A program made the translations under genes and the position numbers. A DNA stretch of 64,000 bases from Bacteroidales bacterium (GTDB lineage Bacteria > Bacteroidota > Bacteroidia > Bacteroidales > P3): contig JAFXAA010000007.1 of the NCBI GenBank assembly GCA_017522105.1, forward strand, positions 1-64,000, written 5' to 3'. This document shows positions 1 to 9,020 of the stretch, one piece after another (position 1 is the first letter of the stretch; each line of letters begins with the position of its first letter). The notes beneath the pieces are model-generated. The model saw only the letters and a program-made list of their open reading frames with translations. It had not been told where the DNA came from and searched no databases.

Positions 1-143
1 AGTGGGGAGTTGAGGGTGGAGAGTGGTCAGTGGAACGTGTATAGTGGATAGTGGATAGTGGATAGTGGTCAGTGGAGAGTGGATAGTGGATAGTGGAGAG
101 TGGACAGTGGACAGTGGATAGTGGATAGTAGATAGTGGGAAGT
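1..143. repeat. 7-bp tandem repeat array (GTGGATA type)
   Basis: The left edge of the window is a nearly pure array of 7-bp units such as GTGGATA, GTGGAGA, GTGGTCA and GTGGACA. It ends just before the promoter of the first gene. The same unit type, drifted to GTGGAAA and GCGGAGA, recurs inside coding sequences near 19564 and 26296. No ORF of note runs through it and the left boundary is cut by the window. Confidence 0.85.
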
Positions 144-167
144 GACGAAATAAAATTGTCGGAAAAG

Positions 168-198
168 TTGCATTATTAATATTTATTGCGTACCTTTG
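168..198 (+). promoter_or_regulatory. Bacteroidota-type promoter
   Basis: TTG at 168-170, a 20-nt spacer and TACCTTTG at 191-198 match the primary-sigma consensus of Bacteroidota (TTTG, 19-21 nt, TAnnTTTG). It lies about 70 nt upstream of the lipoprotein gene starting at 268 and is the only candidate between the repeat array and that gene. Confidence 0.7.
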
Positions 199-267
199 TA
201 GTCGGTATTGCATACCCAGAGGAGCAATAAACCACTGAAAAATAAATAATAACAAACACATCAGAAC

Positions 268-1608
268 ATGAAAAAGAGTACCATTATCGCCATAGCGGCC
301 ATGGTTTTGAGCATGACGGCGTGCATGCGCGACGAAGACCTGGCCCTGCTGAAGCACCCGATACGCGTGCAGGGCAACGTGGATCCGACCCTCGGCGTGC
401 CCATGGCGCACGGCAAGATGACGCTGCACGACATACTCGGGATGCTCAGCAGCACATACACAGGGCATGTCTACGACACGACGGACATCATCACCATCTA
501 CTTCGACACCACCCTGACGGACACCATAAGCGACTTCACGAACCTTGTCACCAAGGGCGGCGGGAGGAAGGCGTATGTGCTCGGCAAGGACACCACGATA
601 AACTATGAGGTGGACATCAGCCTCTTCGACGGAGTGGGTTTCGACGAGTACCTGATCAACGGCAACATAGAGATTGGCAAGCTGACGCTTGACATCAACG
701 CCTTCTTCAAGGCCACGTGCCCCGACAATGTGAAAGAAATCATCAACAACAGCAACTATGTGTCGTCGAGCGTGGACAACATCAAGCTGTTCTACACCAA
801 GCACGACGGCACCGAGCTGCAGTTCGACGGCATCACGCTGCCCGGGACCAGCCTGCAGAGACTGGCGCAGGGCGACACCGTGACCCACACTGGCATAGAC
901 ATGCACACCATCATCAACAGCCTGCCCAAGAAGATACGCGTGCAGTTCGACTACCACTTCTGGCTCACCAACCAGTTCATCTCCGATTACACCCCGACAG
1001 AGTGGCCTGCCCTTCAGGACAGCATCAACAAGCTGAAGATATACTATGACGTCAACGCCTACGCCGAGTTTCCGTTCAACGTCAAGATTACCAACCTGCC
1101 GTACAACTTCACCATCAACTTCCCCGGCGACAGTTTGCCGTCGCTCGACATACAGCAGACCCTTGACAGCATAGCGCGGGGCCTTACGGTGGACTTGAAC
1201 GATGCCAAGCTCACCCTTGTCTTCGAGAACAGCCTTCCCGCCGACCTCACGCTCACGGCCTTCCTGCTTGACTCCGCCGACAACGCCATCCACAACGACA
1301 CCCTCATCACCAGGGCTTTGATAGCCGCTGCGCCTCACGGTAGAGACGCGGCGGGCTTCGACGTTGCCACCGGCACCACACGGACGCAGGTGGATGTGAG
1401 GATGGATGAGCAGCGCCTGCGCGACCTGAAGAGCGCCCGCAAGCTGGGCTTCAAGCTGGGCATTGCCTCGGCCACGGACGCCGCCAGCGGCAACCGGGCC
1501 ACGGTGTCGATACGCCGCGACGACTATCTGAACATCAATGCCTATGTGGTTGTGCACCCCAAGGCCAACATCAACATCCCCGTCACCACGCAGGGCATCA
1601 TCAAATAA
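268..1608 (+). CDS. lipoprotein of unknown function (446 aa)
   Basis: The protein begins with a lipoprotein signal peptide: Lys-Lys at positions 2-3, a hydrophobic stretch and a lipobox ending SMTAC, with Cys19 as the predicted lipidation site. The rest is rich in Asp, Asn, Thr and Ile with alternating hydrophobic residues, as expected of a beta-rich surface or periplasmic protein. I see no catalytic motif and no transmembrane segment after the signal. It lies 21 nt upstream of a DUF5723 outer-membrane protein and is probably co-transcribed with it from the promoter at 168-198, so an envelope role together with that protein is a reasonable inference. I do not recognise the family. Confidence 0.9.
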   Translation: MKKSTIIAIAAMVLSMTACMRDEDLALLKHPIRVQGNVDPTLGVPMAHGKMTLHDILGMLSSTYTGHVYDTTDIITIYFDTTLTDTISDFTNLVTKGGGRKAYVLGKDTTINYEVDISLFDGVGFDEYLINGNIEIGKLTLDINAFFKATCPDNVKEIINNSNYVSSSVDNIKLFYTKHDGTELQFDGITLPGTSLQRLAQGDTVTHTGIDMHTIINSLPKKIRVQFDYHFWLTNQFISDYTPTEWPALQDSINKLKIYYDVNAYAEFPFNVKITNLPYNFTINFPGDSLPSLDIQQTLDSIARGLTVDLNDAKLTLVFENSLPADLTLTAFLLDSADNAIHNDTLITRALIAAAPHGRDAAGFDVATGTTRTQVDVRMDEQRLRDLKSARKLGFKLGIASATDAASGNRATVSIRRDDYLNINAYVVVHPKANINIPVTTQGIIK

Positions 1609-1629
1609 CCCAGAAAGGAGGAAACGACC

Positions 1630-3078
1630 ATGAAAAAGAGAATCAGCATAGCCGTGGCCCTTGTTGCCGTGATGACCATGGGCAGCGCGCAGGCGCAATA
1701 CAGCGAGACCAACAACCTCTTTTACCACACCTTCCGCACGCCGCAGAGCACCGACCTCAACGCGGCCTTCTTCCCCAACAAGACCACCTTCTACCTGCGC
1801 CTTCCCGGTGTGGGCTTGCAGTTCGGCAGCCCCGTGGCCATAGAGGACGTGGTGTACAACCAGGGCGACAGCCTCACCGTTATCGACGTCAACCGCATGA
1901 TTGACGCCCTCGGTCGCGACAACAACATCCACTTCGACGCCGACATCAACCTCTTCGGCTTCGGCTTCAAGACGGGCAACATCTATGTGAACTTCAACAG
2001 CCGCATCGTTGCCAACGTCAACGCCAACATTCCCGGCGCCCTTCTGGATGCCGTGCGCCAGGGCAACACCGACGCCACGGGCAATGCCATCAGCACCGTC
2101 AACATTCTCAACGGCGACATCTTCAACACCACCTCCTATGTTGAGTTGGCCCTTGGCGGCGCCTATCACATAGAGCCCATCAACCTCACCGTCGGCGCGA
2201 GGGCCAAGTATCTGCTCGGCCTTGCCAACGTGCAGACAGACAACACAAGCGCCGTGCTCACCACCAACAGCGGCTTCAACGGCATACGAGCCGACATATA
2301 CTACGAATTCCTGTCGGCCGGTGTGGCTGACATTGACAGCACGGGCAAGGTGAACGTCAACGTCAACGAAATCTTCAGCGGCAACAGCGGCGTGGCCTTC
2401 GACCTCGGAGCACGCTATGACATGGGGCCCTTCAGCTTCTCGTTCGGCATCAACGACCTCTCGGCGGGCATCCACTGGAACAAGAACGTCAAGTCAATAC
2501 ACCCGAAGGACAACCACATAGTCCTCAACTTCAACGGTCAGGACGCCACCACGCTGCTCCATGGGGGCACGCTGAACAGCGACTCCCTGAACAGCATCTA
2601 CCAGAACCTCATCAACGGCATCCGCCCAGCCAGCAGTGCCTCCAGCGACTACTGGTACAGCATTCCGACCAAAATCAACCTCGGAGCCAACTACAACTTC
2701 CTCAACAAGTTCCGCGCCGGCATTCTCTTCCACGGACAGCTTGACCGCGGTCTTCTCTCCAAGAAGAATGTCAGGGAAATCAACATTGCCGAAGTGAGCA
2801 ACACCTTCCGTTTCAACACCACGCTGTCCTTCGGAGTGAACCTCTTCAACTGGGCGGAGTTCATCGTCGGTTCGTCGGTGGTATACGACGGCAACAAGAT
2901 TGATGCGCTGAATCCGGGAGTTGGCGTCATCCTGACGCCAGGCACGGTATTGCAGATATACCTCATGGGTGACTATATGAGCAGCCTGTACCTTGTCAAA
3001 GCCAAGGACTTCAATGTCAAGGTCGGCGTCAACCTGCTCATAGGCAACGGCGGCTCGACCCGGATAGCGCAGAACTGA
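1630..3078 (+). CDS. DUF5723 family outer-membrane protein (482 aa)
   Basis: A signal peptide of about 22 residues ends in AQA, followed by a mature protein of repeated amphipathic strands ending in a C-terminal barrel-like segment. The early mature region (FYHTFRTPQSTDLNAAFFP) resembles the DUF5723 family of Bacteroidota outer-membrane proteins, whose function is not established. An unusually strong Shine-Dalgarno-like AAGGAGG lies about 10 nt before the ATG, in a phylum that rarely uses such sites. It directly follows the lipoprotein gene and precedes der by only 25 nt, so the three may be one transcription unit. Family assignment is from memory of the N-terminal motif and overall architecture. 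Confidence 0.85.
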   Translation: MKKRISIAVALVAVMTMGSAQAQYSETNNLFYHTFRTPQSTDLNAAFFPNKTTFYLRLPGVGLQFGSPVAIEDVVYNQGDSLTVIDVNRMIDALGRDNNIHFDADINLFGFGFKTGNIYVNFNSRIVANVNANIPGALLDAVRQGNTDATGNAISTVNILNGDIFNTTSYVELALGGAYHIEPINLTVGARAKYLLGLANVQTDNTSAVLTTNSGFNGIRADIYYEFLSAGVADIDSTGKVNVNVNEIFSGNSGVAFDLGARYDMGPFSFSFGINDLSAGIHWNKNVKSIHPKDNHIVLNFNGQDATTLLHGGTLNSDSLNSIYQNLINGIRPASSASSDYWYSIPTKINLGANYNFLNKFRAGILFHGQLDRGLLSKKNVREINIAEVSNTFRFNTTLSFGVNLFNWAEFIVGSSVVYDGNKIDALNPGVGVILTPGTVLQIYLMGDYMSSLYLVKAKDFNVKVGVNLLIGNGGSTRIAQN

Positions 3079-3103
3079 AATGTGAAACCAGAAACCTGAG
3101 ACC

Positions 3104-4408
3104 TTGAACATCATAGCCATAGTAGGACGCCCGAACGTGGGCAAGTCCACCCTTTTCAACCGCCTCACCGAAAGCCGTGACGCCATAGTGGACTCCGTCA
3201 GCGGCGTGACGCGCGACCGCCAGTACGGGCATTCCGACTGGAACGGCAAGCATTTCTCCGTCATTGACACCGGCGGCTACGTCATGGGAGGCGACGACGC
3301 CTTCGAGACGGAGATACGCAAGCAGGTGTCGCTGGCCATCGAGGAGGCCGATGTCATCCTCTTCCTTGTCGACGCCCGCGAAGGGCTCACGCCCATGGAC
3401 GAGGACGTGGCCGACATGCTGCGCAGGCAGCCGAAGCCCGTGGTGCTTGCTGCCAACAAGGTGGACAACAGCGCCCAGATGGACGGATTGGCAGAGTTCT
3501 ATGCCCTTGGGCTCGGCGACCCCTACCCTATCGCCGGCATCACCGGCGGCGGCACGGGCGACCTCCTCGACGCACTTGTCAAAGACTTCGCGGAAGGCAC
3601 CGAGGACCACACGGACGGGTTGCCGCGCATAGCCATTGTAGGGCGCCCGAATGTCGGGAAGAGCTCGTTCATCAACATGATCACGGGCGAGCACCGTTCG
3701 GTGGTGACTCCCATAGCCGGCACCACGCGCGACTCCATCTACACGCACTACAACCTCTTCGGTTTCGACTTCAACTTCGTGGACACCGCAGGGCTGCGGC
3801 GCAAGAGCAAGGTCAGCGAAGACCTGGAGTTCTACTCCGTCATGCGCTCTGTCCGCGCCATCGAGGCGTCGGATGTCTGCATTCTGATGCTCGACGCCAG
3901 CCAGGGGCTGGAGCAGCAGGACCTCAACATCTTCTCCCTCATCGTGCGGAACCACAAAGGCGTCGTCATCGTCGTCAACAAGTGGGATCTCGTGGAGAAG
4001 GAAACCAACACCCACCGCGACTACGAGCAGCTCATCCGTGAGCGGATAGCCCCTTTCGAGGATGTGCCCATCATCTTCACCTCAGTCATCAACAAGCAGC
4101 GCATCTTCAAGGTGCTGGAGACGGCGCGCGCGGTATACGAAGCGCGCAGCCGCCGCATCGCCACCGCTGAGCTCAACGAGCGCCTGCTGCCCATCGTCAA
4201 GGAGCAGAACCCGCCGCCTTCGGTCAAGGGCAAGTGGATAAAGATAAAATACATCACCCAGCTGCCCACGCCCTATCCGCAGTTTGTGTTCTTCTGCAAC
4301 TTGCCGCAGTATATCCGCGACCCCTACAAGCGCTTCGTGGAGAACCGGCTGCGCGAGATGTGGGACTTCCACGGCGTGCCCGTCAGCATTTTCTTCCGAG
4401 CCAAATAG
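3104..4408 (+). CDS. der: ribosome biogenesis GTPase Der (EngA)
   Basis: Der is a double-domain GTPase required for 50S ribosomal subunit maturation. Two complete G domains are visible: the first P-loop GRPNVGKS at residues 8-15 with NKVD downstream, the second GRPNVGKSS near residue 180 with DTAG and NKWD, followed by a KH-like C-terminal domain. The length of 434 aa is typical. The start is TTG at 3104: an in-frame stop lies at 3083-3085 and no ATG or GTG occurs between it and the first P-loop, so this is the only usable start. It may be co-transcribed with the DUF5723 gene, 25 nt upstream. Confidence 0.97.
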   Translation: MNIIAIVGRPNVGKSTLFNRLTESRDAIVDSVSGVTRDRQYGHSDWNGKHFSVIDTGGYVMGGDDAFETEIRKQVSLAIEEADVILFLVDAREGLTPMDEDVADMLRRQPKPVVLAANKVDNSAQMDGLAEFYALGLGDPYPIAGITGGGTGDLLDALVKDFAEGTEDHTDGLPRIAIVGRPNVGKSSFINMITGEHRSVVTPIAGTTRDSIYTHYNLFGFDFNFVDTAGLRRKSKVSEDLEFYSVMRSVRAIEASDVCILMLDASQGLEQQDLNIFSLIVRNHKGVVIVVNKWDLVEKETNTHRDYEQLIRERIAPFEDVPIIFTSVINKQRIFKVLETARAVYEARSRRIATAELNERLLPIVKEQNPPPSVKGKWIKIKYITQLPTPYPQFVFFCNLPQYIRDPYKRFVENRLREMWDFHGVPVSIFFRAK

Positions 4409-4496
4409 TGGGCGACAGCCGCCAGAGGCGGTTGGCACGCTTTTTGTACGCATGAAAAAGTCAAAAATCAAAGAACAACACAAACAATAACACATT

Positions 4497-4805
4497 ATGA
4501 AAGTCACAGAAGAAAACTTCAACAGCATCATGCAGCAGCCGCTGCCCGTCATGATTGACTTCGGGGCCACGTGGTGCGGCCCTTGCAAGGCCCTCGCGCC
4601 GCGCATCGAGGAGATTGAGAAAGAATATGAAGGACGCGCCGTCATCGGCACCGCCGACGTTGACGAGTGCAGCGACCTCGCCGCACAGTTCCGTATCCGC
4701 AACGTGCCGACGGTACTCTTCTTCAAGGGTGGCCAGGCCGTGGACAAGAGCGTAGGCCTCGTGGCCAAAGAGACGCTCACCGAGAAACTCAACGCACTTC
4801 TCTGA
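4497..4805 (+). CDS. trxA: thioredoxin
   Basis: A 102-residue single-domain thioredoxin with the canonical redox motif WCGPC at residues 26-30 and the cis-proline region NVPTVLFFKGG near residue 70. It reduces protein disulfides in the cytoplasm and has no signal peptide. Its usual electron donor, thioredoxin reductase, is encoded in this window at 28242-29171. It lies 88 nt after der; a GC-rich hairpin followed by a short T run sits between them, so it may have its own transcription. The symbol follows the standard name for a stand-alone thioredoxin; the genome may hold other paralogues. Confidence 0.93.
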   Translation: MKVTEENFNSIMQQPLPVMIDFGATWCGPCKALAPRIEEIEKEYEGRAVIGTADVDECSDLAAQFRIRNVPTVLFFKGGQAVDKSVGLVAKETLTEKLNALL

Positions 4806-4806
4806 G

Positions 4807-4890
4807 AAAATGAAGAGTGAAAAATGAAGAATGAAGAATTGACCGCCGCAACAAACAATTCTTCATTCTTCATTCTTAATTCTTAATTTC
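4807..4890. repeat. two-armed 7-bp repeat hairpin (GAAGAAT type)
   Basis: The gap between trxA and the next gene is made of a left arm of GAAGAAT-like 7-bp units (4807-4841) and a right arm of ATTCTTC-like units (4856-4890), complementary to each other and separated by a short GC-rich centre. The whole gap could fold into one hairpin. It lies within the probable leader of the DUF58 gene. Confidence 0.75.
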
Positions 4891-4895
4891 CTGCA

Positions 4896-5846
4896 ATGGA
4901 GCAGTCCCAGATTTCGCGGTACAAGACACTCGACTTCTTCGCACGCCAGGTGGTGGAGGGATTTATCACAGGGCGTCACCGAAGTCCGCTGCACGGTTTT
5001 TCCGTCGAGTTCTCCGACTACCGCCAGTACAATCCTGGGGAGAGCACGCACAACATCGACTGGAGGCTCTACGGTCGCACAGACCGACTGTACGTCAAAC
5101 AGTTTGAGGAGGAGACGAACCTGCGCTGCCAGCTTGTCGTCGACCATAGCGGCTCCATGCTTTTCCCGCTCGAAGGGCATGATGACACGGAGCATCCCAA
5201 CAAGCTCACCTTCAGCGTCTACGCCGCTGCCGTGCTCATAGAGCTGCTGCACCGCCAACGCGACGCTTTCGGGCTTACCCTCGTCGCCGACGGGATAGAC
5301 TTGCAGACCCCCTGCCGTTCCAACACGGCGCACCAGCAGCACCTCCTCGCGCTGCTGGACGAAGAGTTGGCAAACGGGAAACGGATGGTGGAAAATGGGA
5401 AGGGGACCACTCCGACCTCGCCACACACCACTTCCATAGCGCCCTCGCTGCACCTCCTCGCCGAGCAGCTGCACCGCCGCTCGCTCGTGGTGCTCTTCAC
5501 CGATGCCTTCATCGCCGACAGCCAGCGCGACGACCTCTTCGACGCCCTGCGCCACCTGCGCCACAACAAGCACGAAGTCATCATCTTCCACACCTTCGAC
5601 AAGGCCCGCGAGCTGGAGCTCGACTACGGCTCGCGCCCGCTGCGCTTCGTTGACCTTGAAAGCGGACGTACGCAGCGCCTTCAGCCCACCGAGGTGGCGG
5701 AGGCGTACAGCAAGCTTATGGTCGGCCAACAGGCCGAACTGCAGCGCCACGCCCTGCAGTACCACATCGACTACGTCCCCGTCGACGTCGCACAGGGTTT
5801 CCACCAGGTCATCCTGCCTTTTCTGCTGAAGCGCAGCCGCCAGTAG
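4896..5846 (+). CDS. DUF58 domain protein (316 aa)
   Basis: The protein carries the DUF58 signature, with the conserved block around YNPGESTHNIDWRLYGRTD followed by a vWA-like segment containing DHSGS near residue 84, a partial metal-ion-dependent adhesion motif. DUF58 proteins usually accompany MoxR AAA ATPases and vWA proteins in chaperone-like or aerotolerance (Bat) loci, but no MoxR gene adjoins it here, so it may be an orphan copy. No signal peptide or membrane segment is evident. Residues about 158-172 (NGKRMVENGKG and neighbours) look like a 7-bp repeat insertion read in frame, similar to those in two other genes of this window. Confidence 0.88.
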   Translation: MEQSQISRYKTLDFFARQVVEGFITGRHRSPLHGFSVEFSDYRQYNPGESTHNIDWRLYGRTDRLYVKQFEEETNLRCQLVVDHSGSMLFPLEGHDDTEHPNKLTFSVYAAAVLIELLHRQRDAFGLTLVADGIDLQTPCRSNTAHQQHLLALLDEELANGKRMVENGKGTTPTSPHTTSIAPSLHLLAEQLHRRSLVVLFTDAFIADSQRDDLFDALRHLRHNKHEVIIFHTFDKARELELDYGSRPLRFVDLESGRTQRLQPTEVAEAYSKLMVGQQAELQRHALQYHIDYVPVDVAQGFHQVILPFLLKRSRQ

Positions 5847-5899
5847 ACGCATCGCCGAAGCCTCCACGGCTCCGCGACGCCGTTCCGTCGCCCCCGCGA

Positions 5900-5962
5900 C
5901 GGCTTTCCACTGAAGAACGGCCGTAGGGACTCCGTAGGGGCTCCGTAGGGACTCCGTGGAGG
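5900..5962. repeat. CCGTAGGG/TTCTTCAG element, half-element
   Basis: Contains GGCTTTCCACTGAAGAAC followed by GGCCGTAGGGACTCCG and two more CCGTAGGG-type units. It is the reverse complement of the element at 32311-32363 with few differences, and shares its core with the full hairpins at 24743, 41224 and 56523. It occupies the gap between the DUF58 gene and the buk promoter. I see no gene in 5847-6155. Confidence 0.8.
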
Positions 5963-6072
5963 ATGCGTTTTTTTAGCACCGACCCTTAAAACAGATAAAA
6001 AACTCATTGTCAGTAACATTTAAATAGATGACATTTTTTTTGTGCGATGCGTTGATAAAAAAAATAAATATG

Positions 6073-6105
6073 TTGCCTTTTATCTGTTTTTTTTTATTAT
6101 CTTTG
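6073..6105 (+). promoter_or_regulatory. Bacteroidota-type promoter for buk
   Basis: TTG at 6073-6075 and TATCTTTG at 6098-6105, spaced 22 nt, precede the buk start by about 50 nt. The surrounding 6000-6150 is strongly AT-rich, in contrast to the genes on either side. The transcript would start near 6112, after the first in-frame ATG of the open frame, which supports the ATG at 6156. Confidence 0.75.
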
Positions 6106-6155
6106 CACCGACAAAACAATGTAACGATAATATTAACAAATACAATAATACCAAC

Positions 6156-7247
6156 ATGAGTACAAGAAAATACACGCTGGTTATCAACCCCGGAGCCACG
6201 TCGACCAAAGCCGCCATCTATGAAGGCGAGACCGAAGTTTTCACCGAGAACCTCTCCCACCCCATAGAGGAGATACAGAAATTCAAAGAGGTCGCCGACC
6301 AGTTCGAGTACCGCAAGGGTGCCATCCTGGACATGGTGAAGCGCCATGGCGTGGGCCCCGACGAGATTGCCGTGGTCATGGGCCGCGGCGGCCTCACGCG
6401 TCCCTGCGAGAGCGGCTGCTACCGCGTCAACGAGCTGATGAAGCAGGAGTGCCACGCCGGCATACAGGGCAAGCATGCCTGCAACCTCGGCGCCCTGATC
6501 TCCGACGCCATAGCCAGGGAGATAGGTCTGCCGTGCGCCTACATCGCCGACCCGGGCATTGTGGACGAGCGTCCCGATTTCGCCAAGATCAGCGGTCACC
6601 CCGTGTTCGACCTCGACCCCTCGCGCGAGGGTGTCATCTGGCACTGCCTGAACCAGAAGATGACCGGCAAGCTCTATGCCCGCGAGCTCGGCAAGCACTA
6701 TGAAGACCTGAACCTCATCATAGCCCACATGGGCGGCGGCGTGAGCGTGGGCATCCACAACCACGGCCGCTGCGTGGAGGTCAACCGCGCCCTCTGCGGT
6801 CTCGGAGCCTTCTCCCCCACCCGTTGCGGCAGCATCAACGCCAGCAAGCTCATCGAGGTGGCCTGTAGCGGCAAGTACACCGAAGCGCAGCTGAAGAAGA
6901 TGGTGACGGCGGAAGGCGGTTTTGTGGCCTATCTGGGCACCAACGACGCCTACGACGTCGAGAAACGCGCCCTGGCCGGCGACGAGAAGTGCCAGATGCT
7001 TGTGGAGGCTTTCACCTACCAGGTGAGCATGGAGATCAGCCGCCTGGCCGCCGTGGTCAACGGCAAGGTGGACGCCATCATCCTCACGGGCGGCATCGCC
7101 TACAGCAAGCCTTGGATGGCCATGATCGAGGAGCGCGTGGGTTGGATAGCCCCCGTGAAGATCTACAAGGGCGAGAACGAAATGCTGGCCCTGGCCATCT
7201 GCGGCAAGGAGGTGCTCGACGGCGTGGAGGTGAAGGAGTATAAATAA
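6156..7247 (+). CDS. buk: butyrate kinase
   Basis: Butyrate kinase interconverts butyryl phosphate and butyrate with formation of ATP, the last step of one butyrate-producing route. The 363-residue protein has the acetokinase-family N-terminus (LVINPGATSTKAAIYEG), the nucleotide-binding segments HMGGGVSVGIHNHGR near residue 190 and the C-terminal ILTGGIAYS loop. Length fits butyrate kinases (about 355-365 aa) rather than acetate kinase (about 400). The open frame extends 38 codons upstream, but those codons overlap the promoter, so the ATG at 6156 is preferred. The phosphotransbutyrylase partner is not adjacent. Lysine 2,3-aminomutase at 51476-52726 hints at lysine fermentation as one source of butyryl-CoA. 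Confidence 0.95.
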   Translation: MSTRKYTLVINPGATSTKAAIYEGETEVFTENLSHPIEEIQKFKEVADQFEYRKGAILDMVKRHGVGPDEIAVVMGRGGLTRPCESGCYRVNELMKQECHAGIQGKHACNLGALISDAIAREIGLPCAYIADPGIVDERPDFAKISGHPVFDLDPSREGVIWHCLNQKMTGKLYARELGKHYEDLNLIIAHMGGGVSVGIHNHGRCVEVNRALCGLGAFSPTRCGSINASKLIEVACSGKYTEAQLKKMVTAEGGFVAYLGTNDAYDVEKRALAGDEKCQMLVEAFTYQVSMEISRLAAVVNGKVDAIILTGGIAYSKPWMAMIEERVGWIAPVKIYKGENEMLALAICGKEVLDGVEVKEYK

Positions 7248-7261
7248 TTAGCAGACAGCAG

Positions 7262-7300
7262 GCAAGTAGGTAAGGAGATAAGTAGGTAAGGAGATAAGTA
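7262..7300. repeat. short tandem repeat (GTAGGTAAGGAGATAA)
   Basis: A 16-bp unit, AAGTAGGTAAGGAGAT, is repeated twice with a partial third copy, between buk and the FKBP gene. It resembles the other AT/purine-rich tandem arrays between genes in this window but with a longer period. Confidence 0.7.
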
Positions 7301-7320
7301 AACAAGGATACTGGAGAATT

Positions 7321-8115
7321 ATGAAAAAGACTGTCATTGTAATGGTTCTGTGCGCGATTGCTTTTGGTGCAACGGCCCAGGAGGTGAAGATAAAACGCGG
7401 CAAGGCCACGATGAGCGAGGAACAGTACAACGCCCTCAAGGCCAAGGCCGACGCCTATGACCGTGCACAGGACGAGCTGGCCACGCTGCGGCGTCAGGCC
7501 CAACCTGCGGCGCCGCAGAACTTCATAGACTCGGCGTCCTACGCCATCGGGCGCGACGTGTACAACAGCTGGCGCCAGCAGAACCTCGGCATCAACGGTC
7601 TCATGGCCGGGCAGGCAATGATTGACTGCGCGAAAGGACAGAGCCGCTGGGGCGATGAGACGAGCCGTCCGCTGCTGCAGCGTTTCCAGCAGGAGTTTGA
7701 GCGGAGGCAGCGCCAGGGCGTGCAGGACAACATCAAGGCCGGAGAGAAGTTCATGCAGGAGGTGAGCAACAACAAGTCGGTGTACACCACCAAGAGCGGC
7801 CTCAAATACCGCCGCTTAAAGGAAGGCAACGGCAAGAAGCCCGGTTTGACCGACCGCGTGAAGGTGCACTACACGGGCAAGCTCATCGACGGCACCACGT
7901 TCGACAGCAGCGTGGAGCGCGGCGAACCCATCACCTTCGCCCTGAACCAGGTGATTCCCGGCTGGACGGAAGGCCTGCAGCTCATGGACGAAGGCTCCAA
8001 GTACATGCTCTACATCCCCTACAACCTCGGCTACGGCGAACAGCAGGCCGGCGCCATCCCTCCGGGGTCGACGCTGGTGTTCGAGGTGGAGCTGCTTGAA
8101 ATCAACCCGAAATGA
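7321..8115 (+). CDS. FKBP-type peptidyl-prolyl cis-trans isomerase, exported
   Basis: Residues 1-20 form a signal peptide ending ATAQ. A short coiled segment precedes an FKBP N-terminal dimerisation region (about residues 65-150, SYAIGRDVYNSW) and a C-terminal FKBP domain from about residue 165, with the signature VKVHYTGKLIDGTTFDSS, the VIPGWTEGLQLM loop and GYGEQQAGAIPPGSTLVF. The architecture matches FkpA/Mip proteins that assist folding in the periplasm. The last codon overlaps the start of aroC in an ATGA junction, indicating translational coupling to an unrelated metabolic gene. Confidence 0.94.
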   Translation: MKKTVIVMVLCAIAFGATAQEVKIKRGKATMSEEQYNALKAKADAYDRAQDELATLRRQAQPAAPQNFIDSASYAIGRDVYNSWRQQNLGINGLMAGQAMIDCAKGQSRWGDETSRPLLQRFQQEFERRQRQGVQDNIKAGEKFMQEVSNNKSVYTTKSGLKYRRLKEGNGKKPGLTDRVKVHYTGKLIDGTTFDSSVERGEPITFALNQVIPGWTEGLQLMDEGSKYMLYIPYNLGYGEQQAGAIPPGSTLVFEVELLEINPK

Positions 8116-9020
8116 ACACTTACGGCGACAAATTCAGATTGACGACTTACGGCGAGTCCCACGGGCTCGCCGTAGGTGCTGTAATAGACGGCTGCCCGGC
8201 CGGCGTGTCGATAGACATGGAGGCCATAGACGCCGCCTTGAAGCGGCGGCGCGGCGGTGCGCCGCGACAGGAGGAGGACCGGATAGAGTGGCTCTCGGGC
8301 CTCAGCGACGGCATCACCCTGGGCACCCCCATAGCCTTCTCCATCCACAACCGCGACACGCGCCCGGAGGATTACGCGCACCTGGAGCACCTATTCCGCC
8401 CCGGGCATGCCGACTACACCTACTACATGAAGTACGGCGTGCGCGACCACAACGGCGGCGGGCGGGCGTCGGCACGCGAGACCGTGGCGCGCGTGGTTGC
8501 CGGAGCGATAGCGATGCAACTGATGCCGGAAGTGAGTGTGAGAAGCGAGGCGCTCTGCGGGAGGAGCAAGGTTGCGGACGACACCGTGGGCGGCATGGTG
8601 CGCTGCAGCGTGACAGGCGTGGCGGCAGGCGTGGGCGAACCACTGTTCGGCAAGCTGAACGCGGCACTGGCATCGGCGATGATGAGCATACCCTCGGCCA
8701 TAGGCTTCGAGATGGGGAGCGGTTTTGCTGCCGCCCGGATGAAAGGGAGCGAGTACATTGACCGCTGGAACAGCGACGGCACCACGAAGACGAACCACTG
8801 CGGCGGGGTGCAGGGCGGCATAACCAACGGCATGCCGATAGAGTTCACCGTGGCGTTCCATCCCGTGGTGAGCCTGCCGCAACCCGTGGAATGCCTTCAC
8901 GAAAACGGTTCGCTTGAGACCGTCAGCATCGGCGGACGACACGACACGCACCATATTGAGAGAGCTACAGCAGTGGTTGAAGCCATGACGGCTCTTTGTC
9001 TGATAAACTATATGTTATGA
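8112..9020 (+). CDS. aroC: chorismate synthase, unusually short (302 aa)
   Basis: Chorismate synthase converts EPSP to chorismate using reduced FMN. The N-terminal GESHG motif (residues 14-18), RPGHADYTYYMKYG, the GGGRASARETV segment and the C-terminal GRHDTHHIERATAVVEAM are all present. At 302 residues it is well below the usual 350-365. Compared with the E. coli protein as I recall it, about 37 residues are missing between the GAIA segment (near residue 133) and the DDTVGG segment, and the C-terminal tail is shorter. The reading frame is intact and joined to both neighbours by ATGA overlaps, so this is not an obvious frameshift. Whether it is fully active cannot be told from sequence. Confidence 0.92.
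   Translation: MNTYGDKFRLTTYGESHGLAVGAVIDGCPAGVSIDMEAIDAALKRRRGGAPRQEEDRIEWLSGLSDGITLGTPIAFSIHNRDTRPEDYAHLEHLFRPGHADYTYYMKYGVRDHNGGGRASARETVARVVAGAIAMQLMPEVSVRSEALCGRSKVADDTVGGMVRCSVTGVAAGVGEPLFGKLNAALASAMMSIPSAIGFEMGSGFAAARMKGSEYIDRWNSDGTTKTNHCGGVQGGITNGMPIEFTVAFHPVVSLPQPVECLHENGSLETVSIGGRHDTHHIERATAVVEAMTALCLINYML

Noticed and set aside
5847..6155. A hidden gene between the DUF58 gene and buk
   Set aside because: The stretch holds a repeat half-element, an AT-rich region and a promoter. The 38-codon extension of buk begins upstream of the -7 box and has a poly-Phe/Leu composition.
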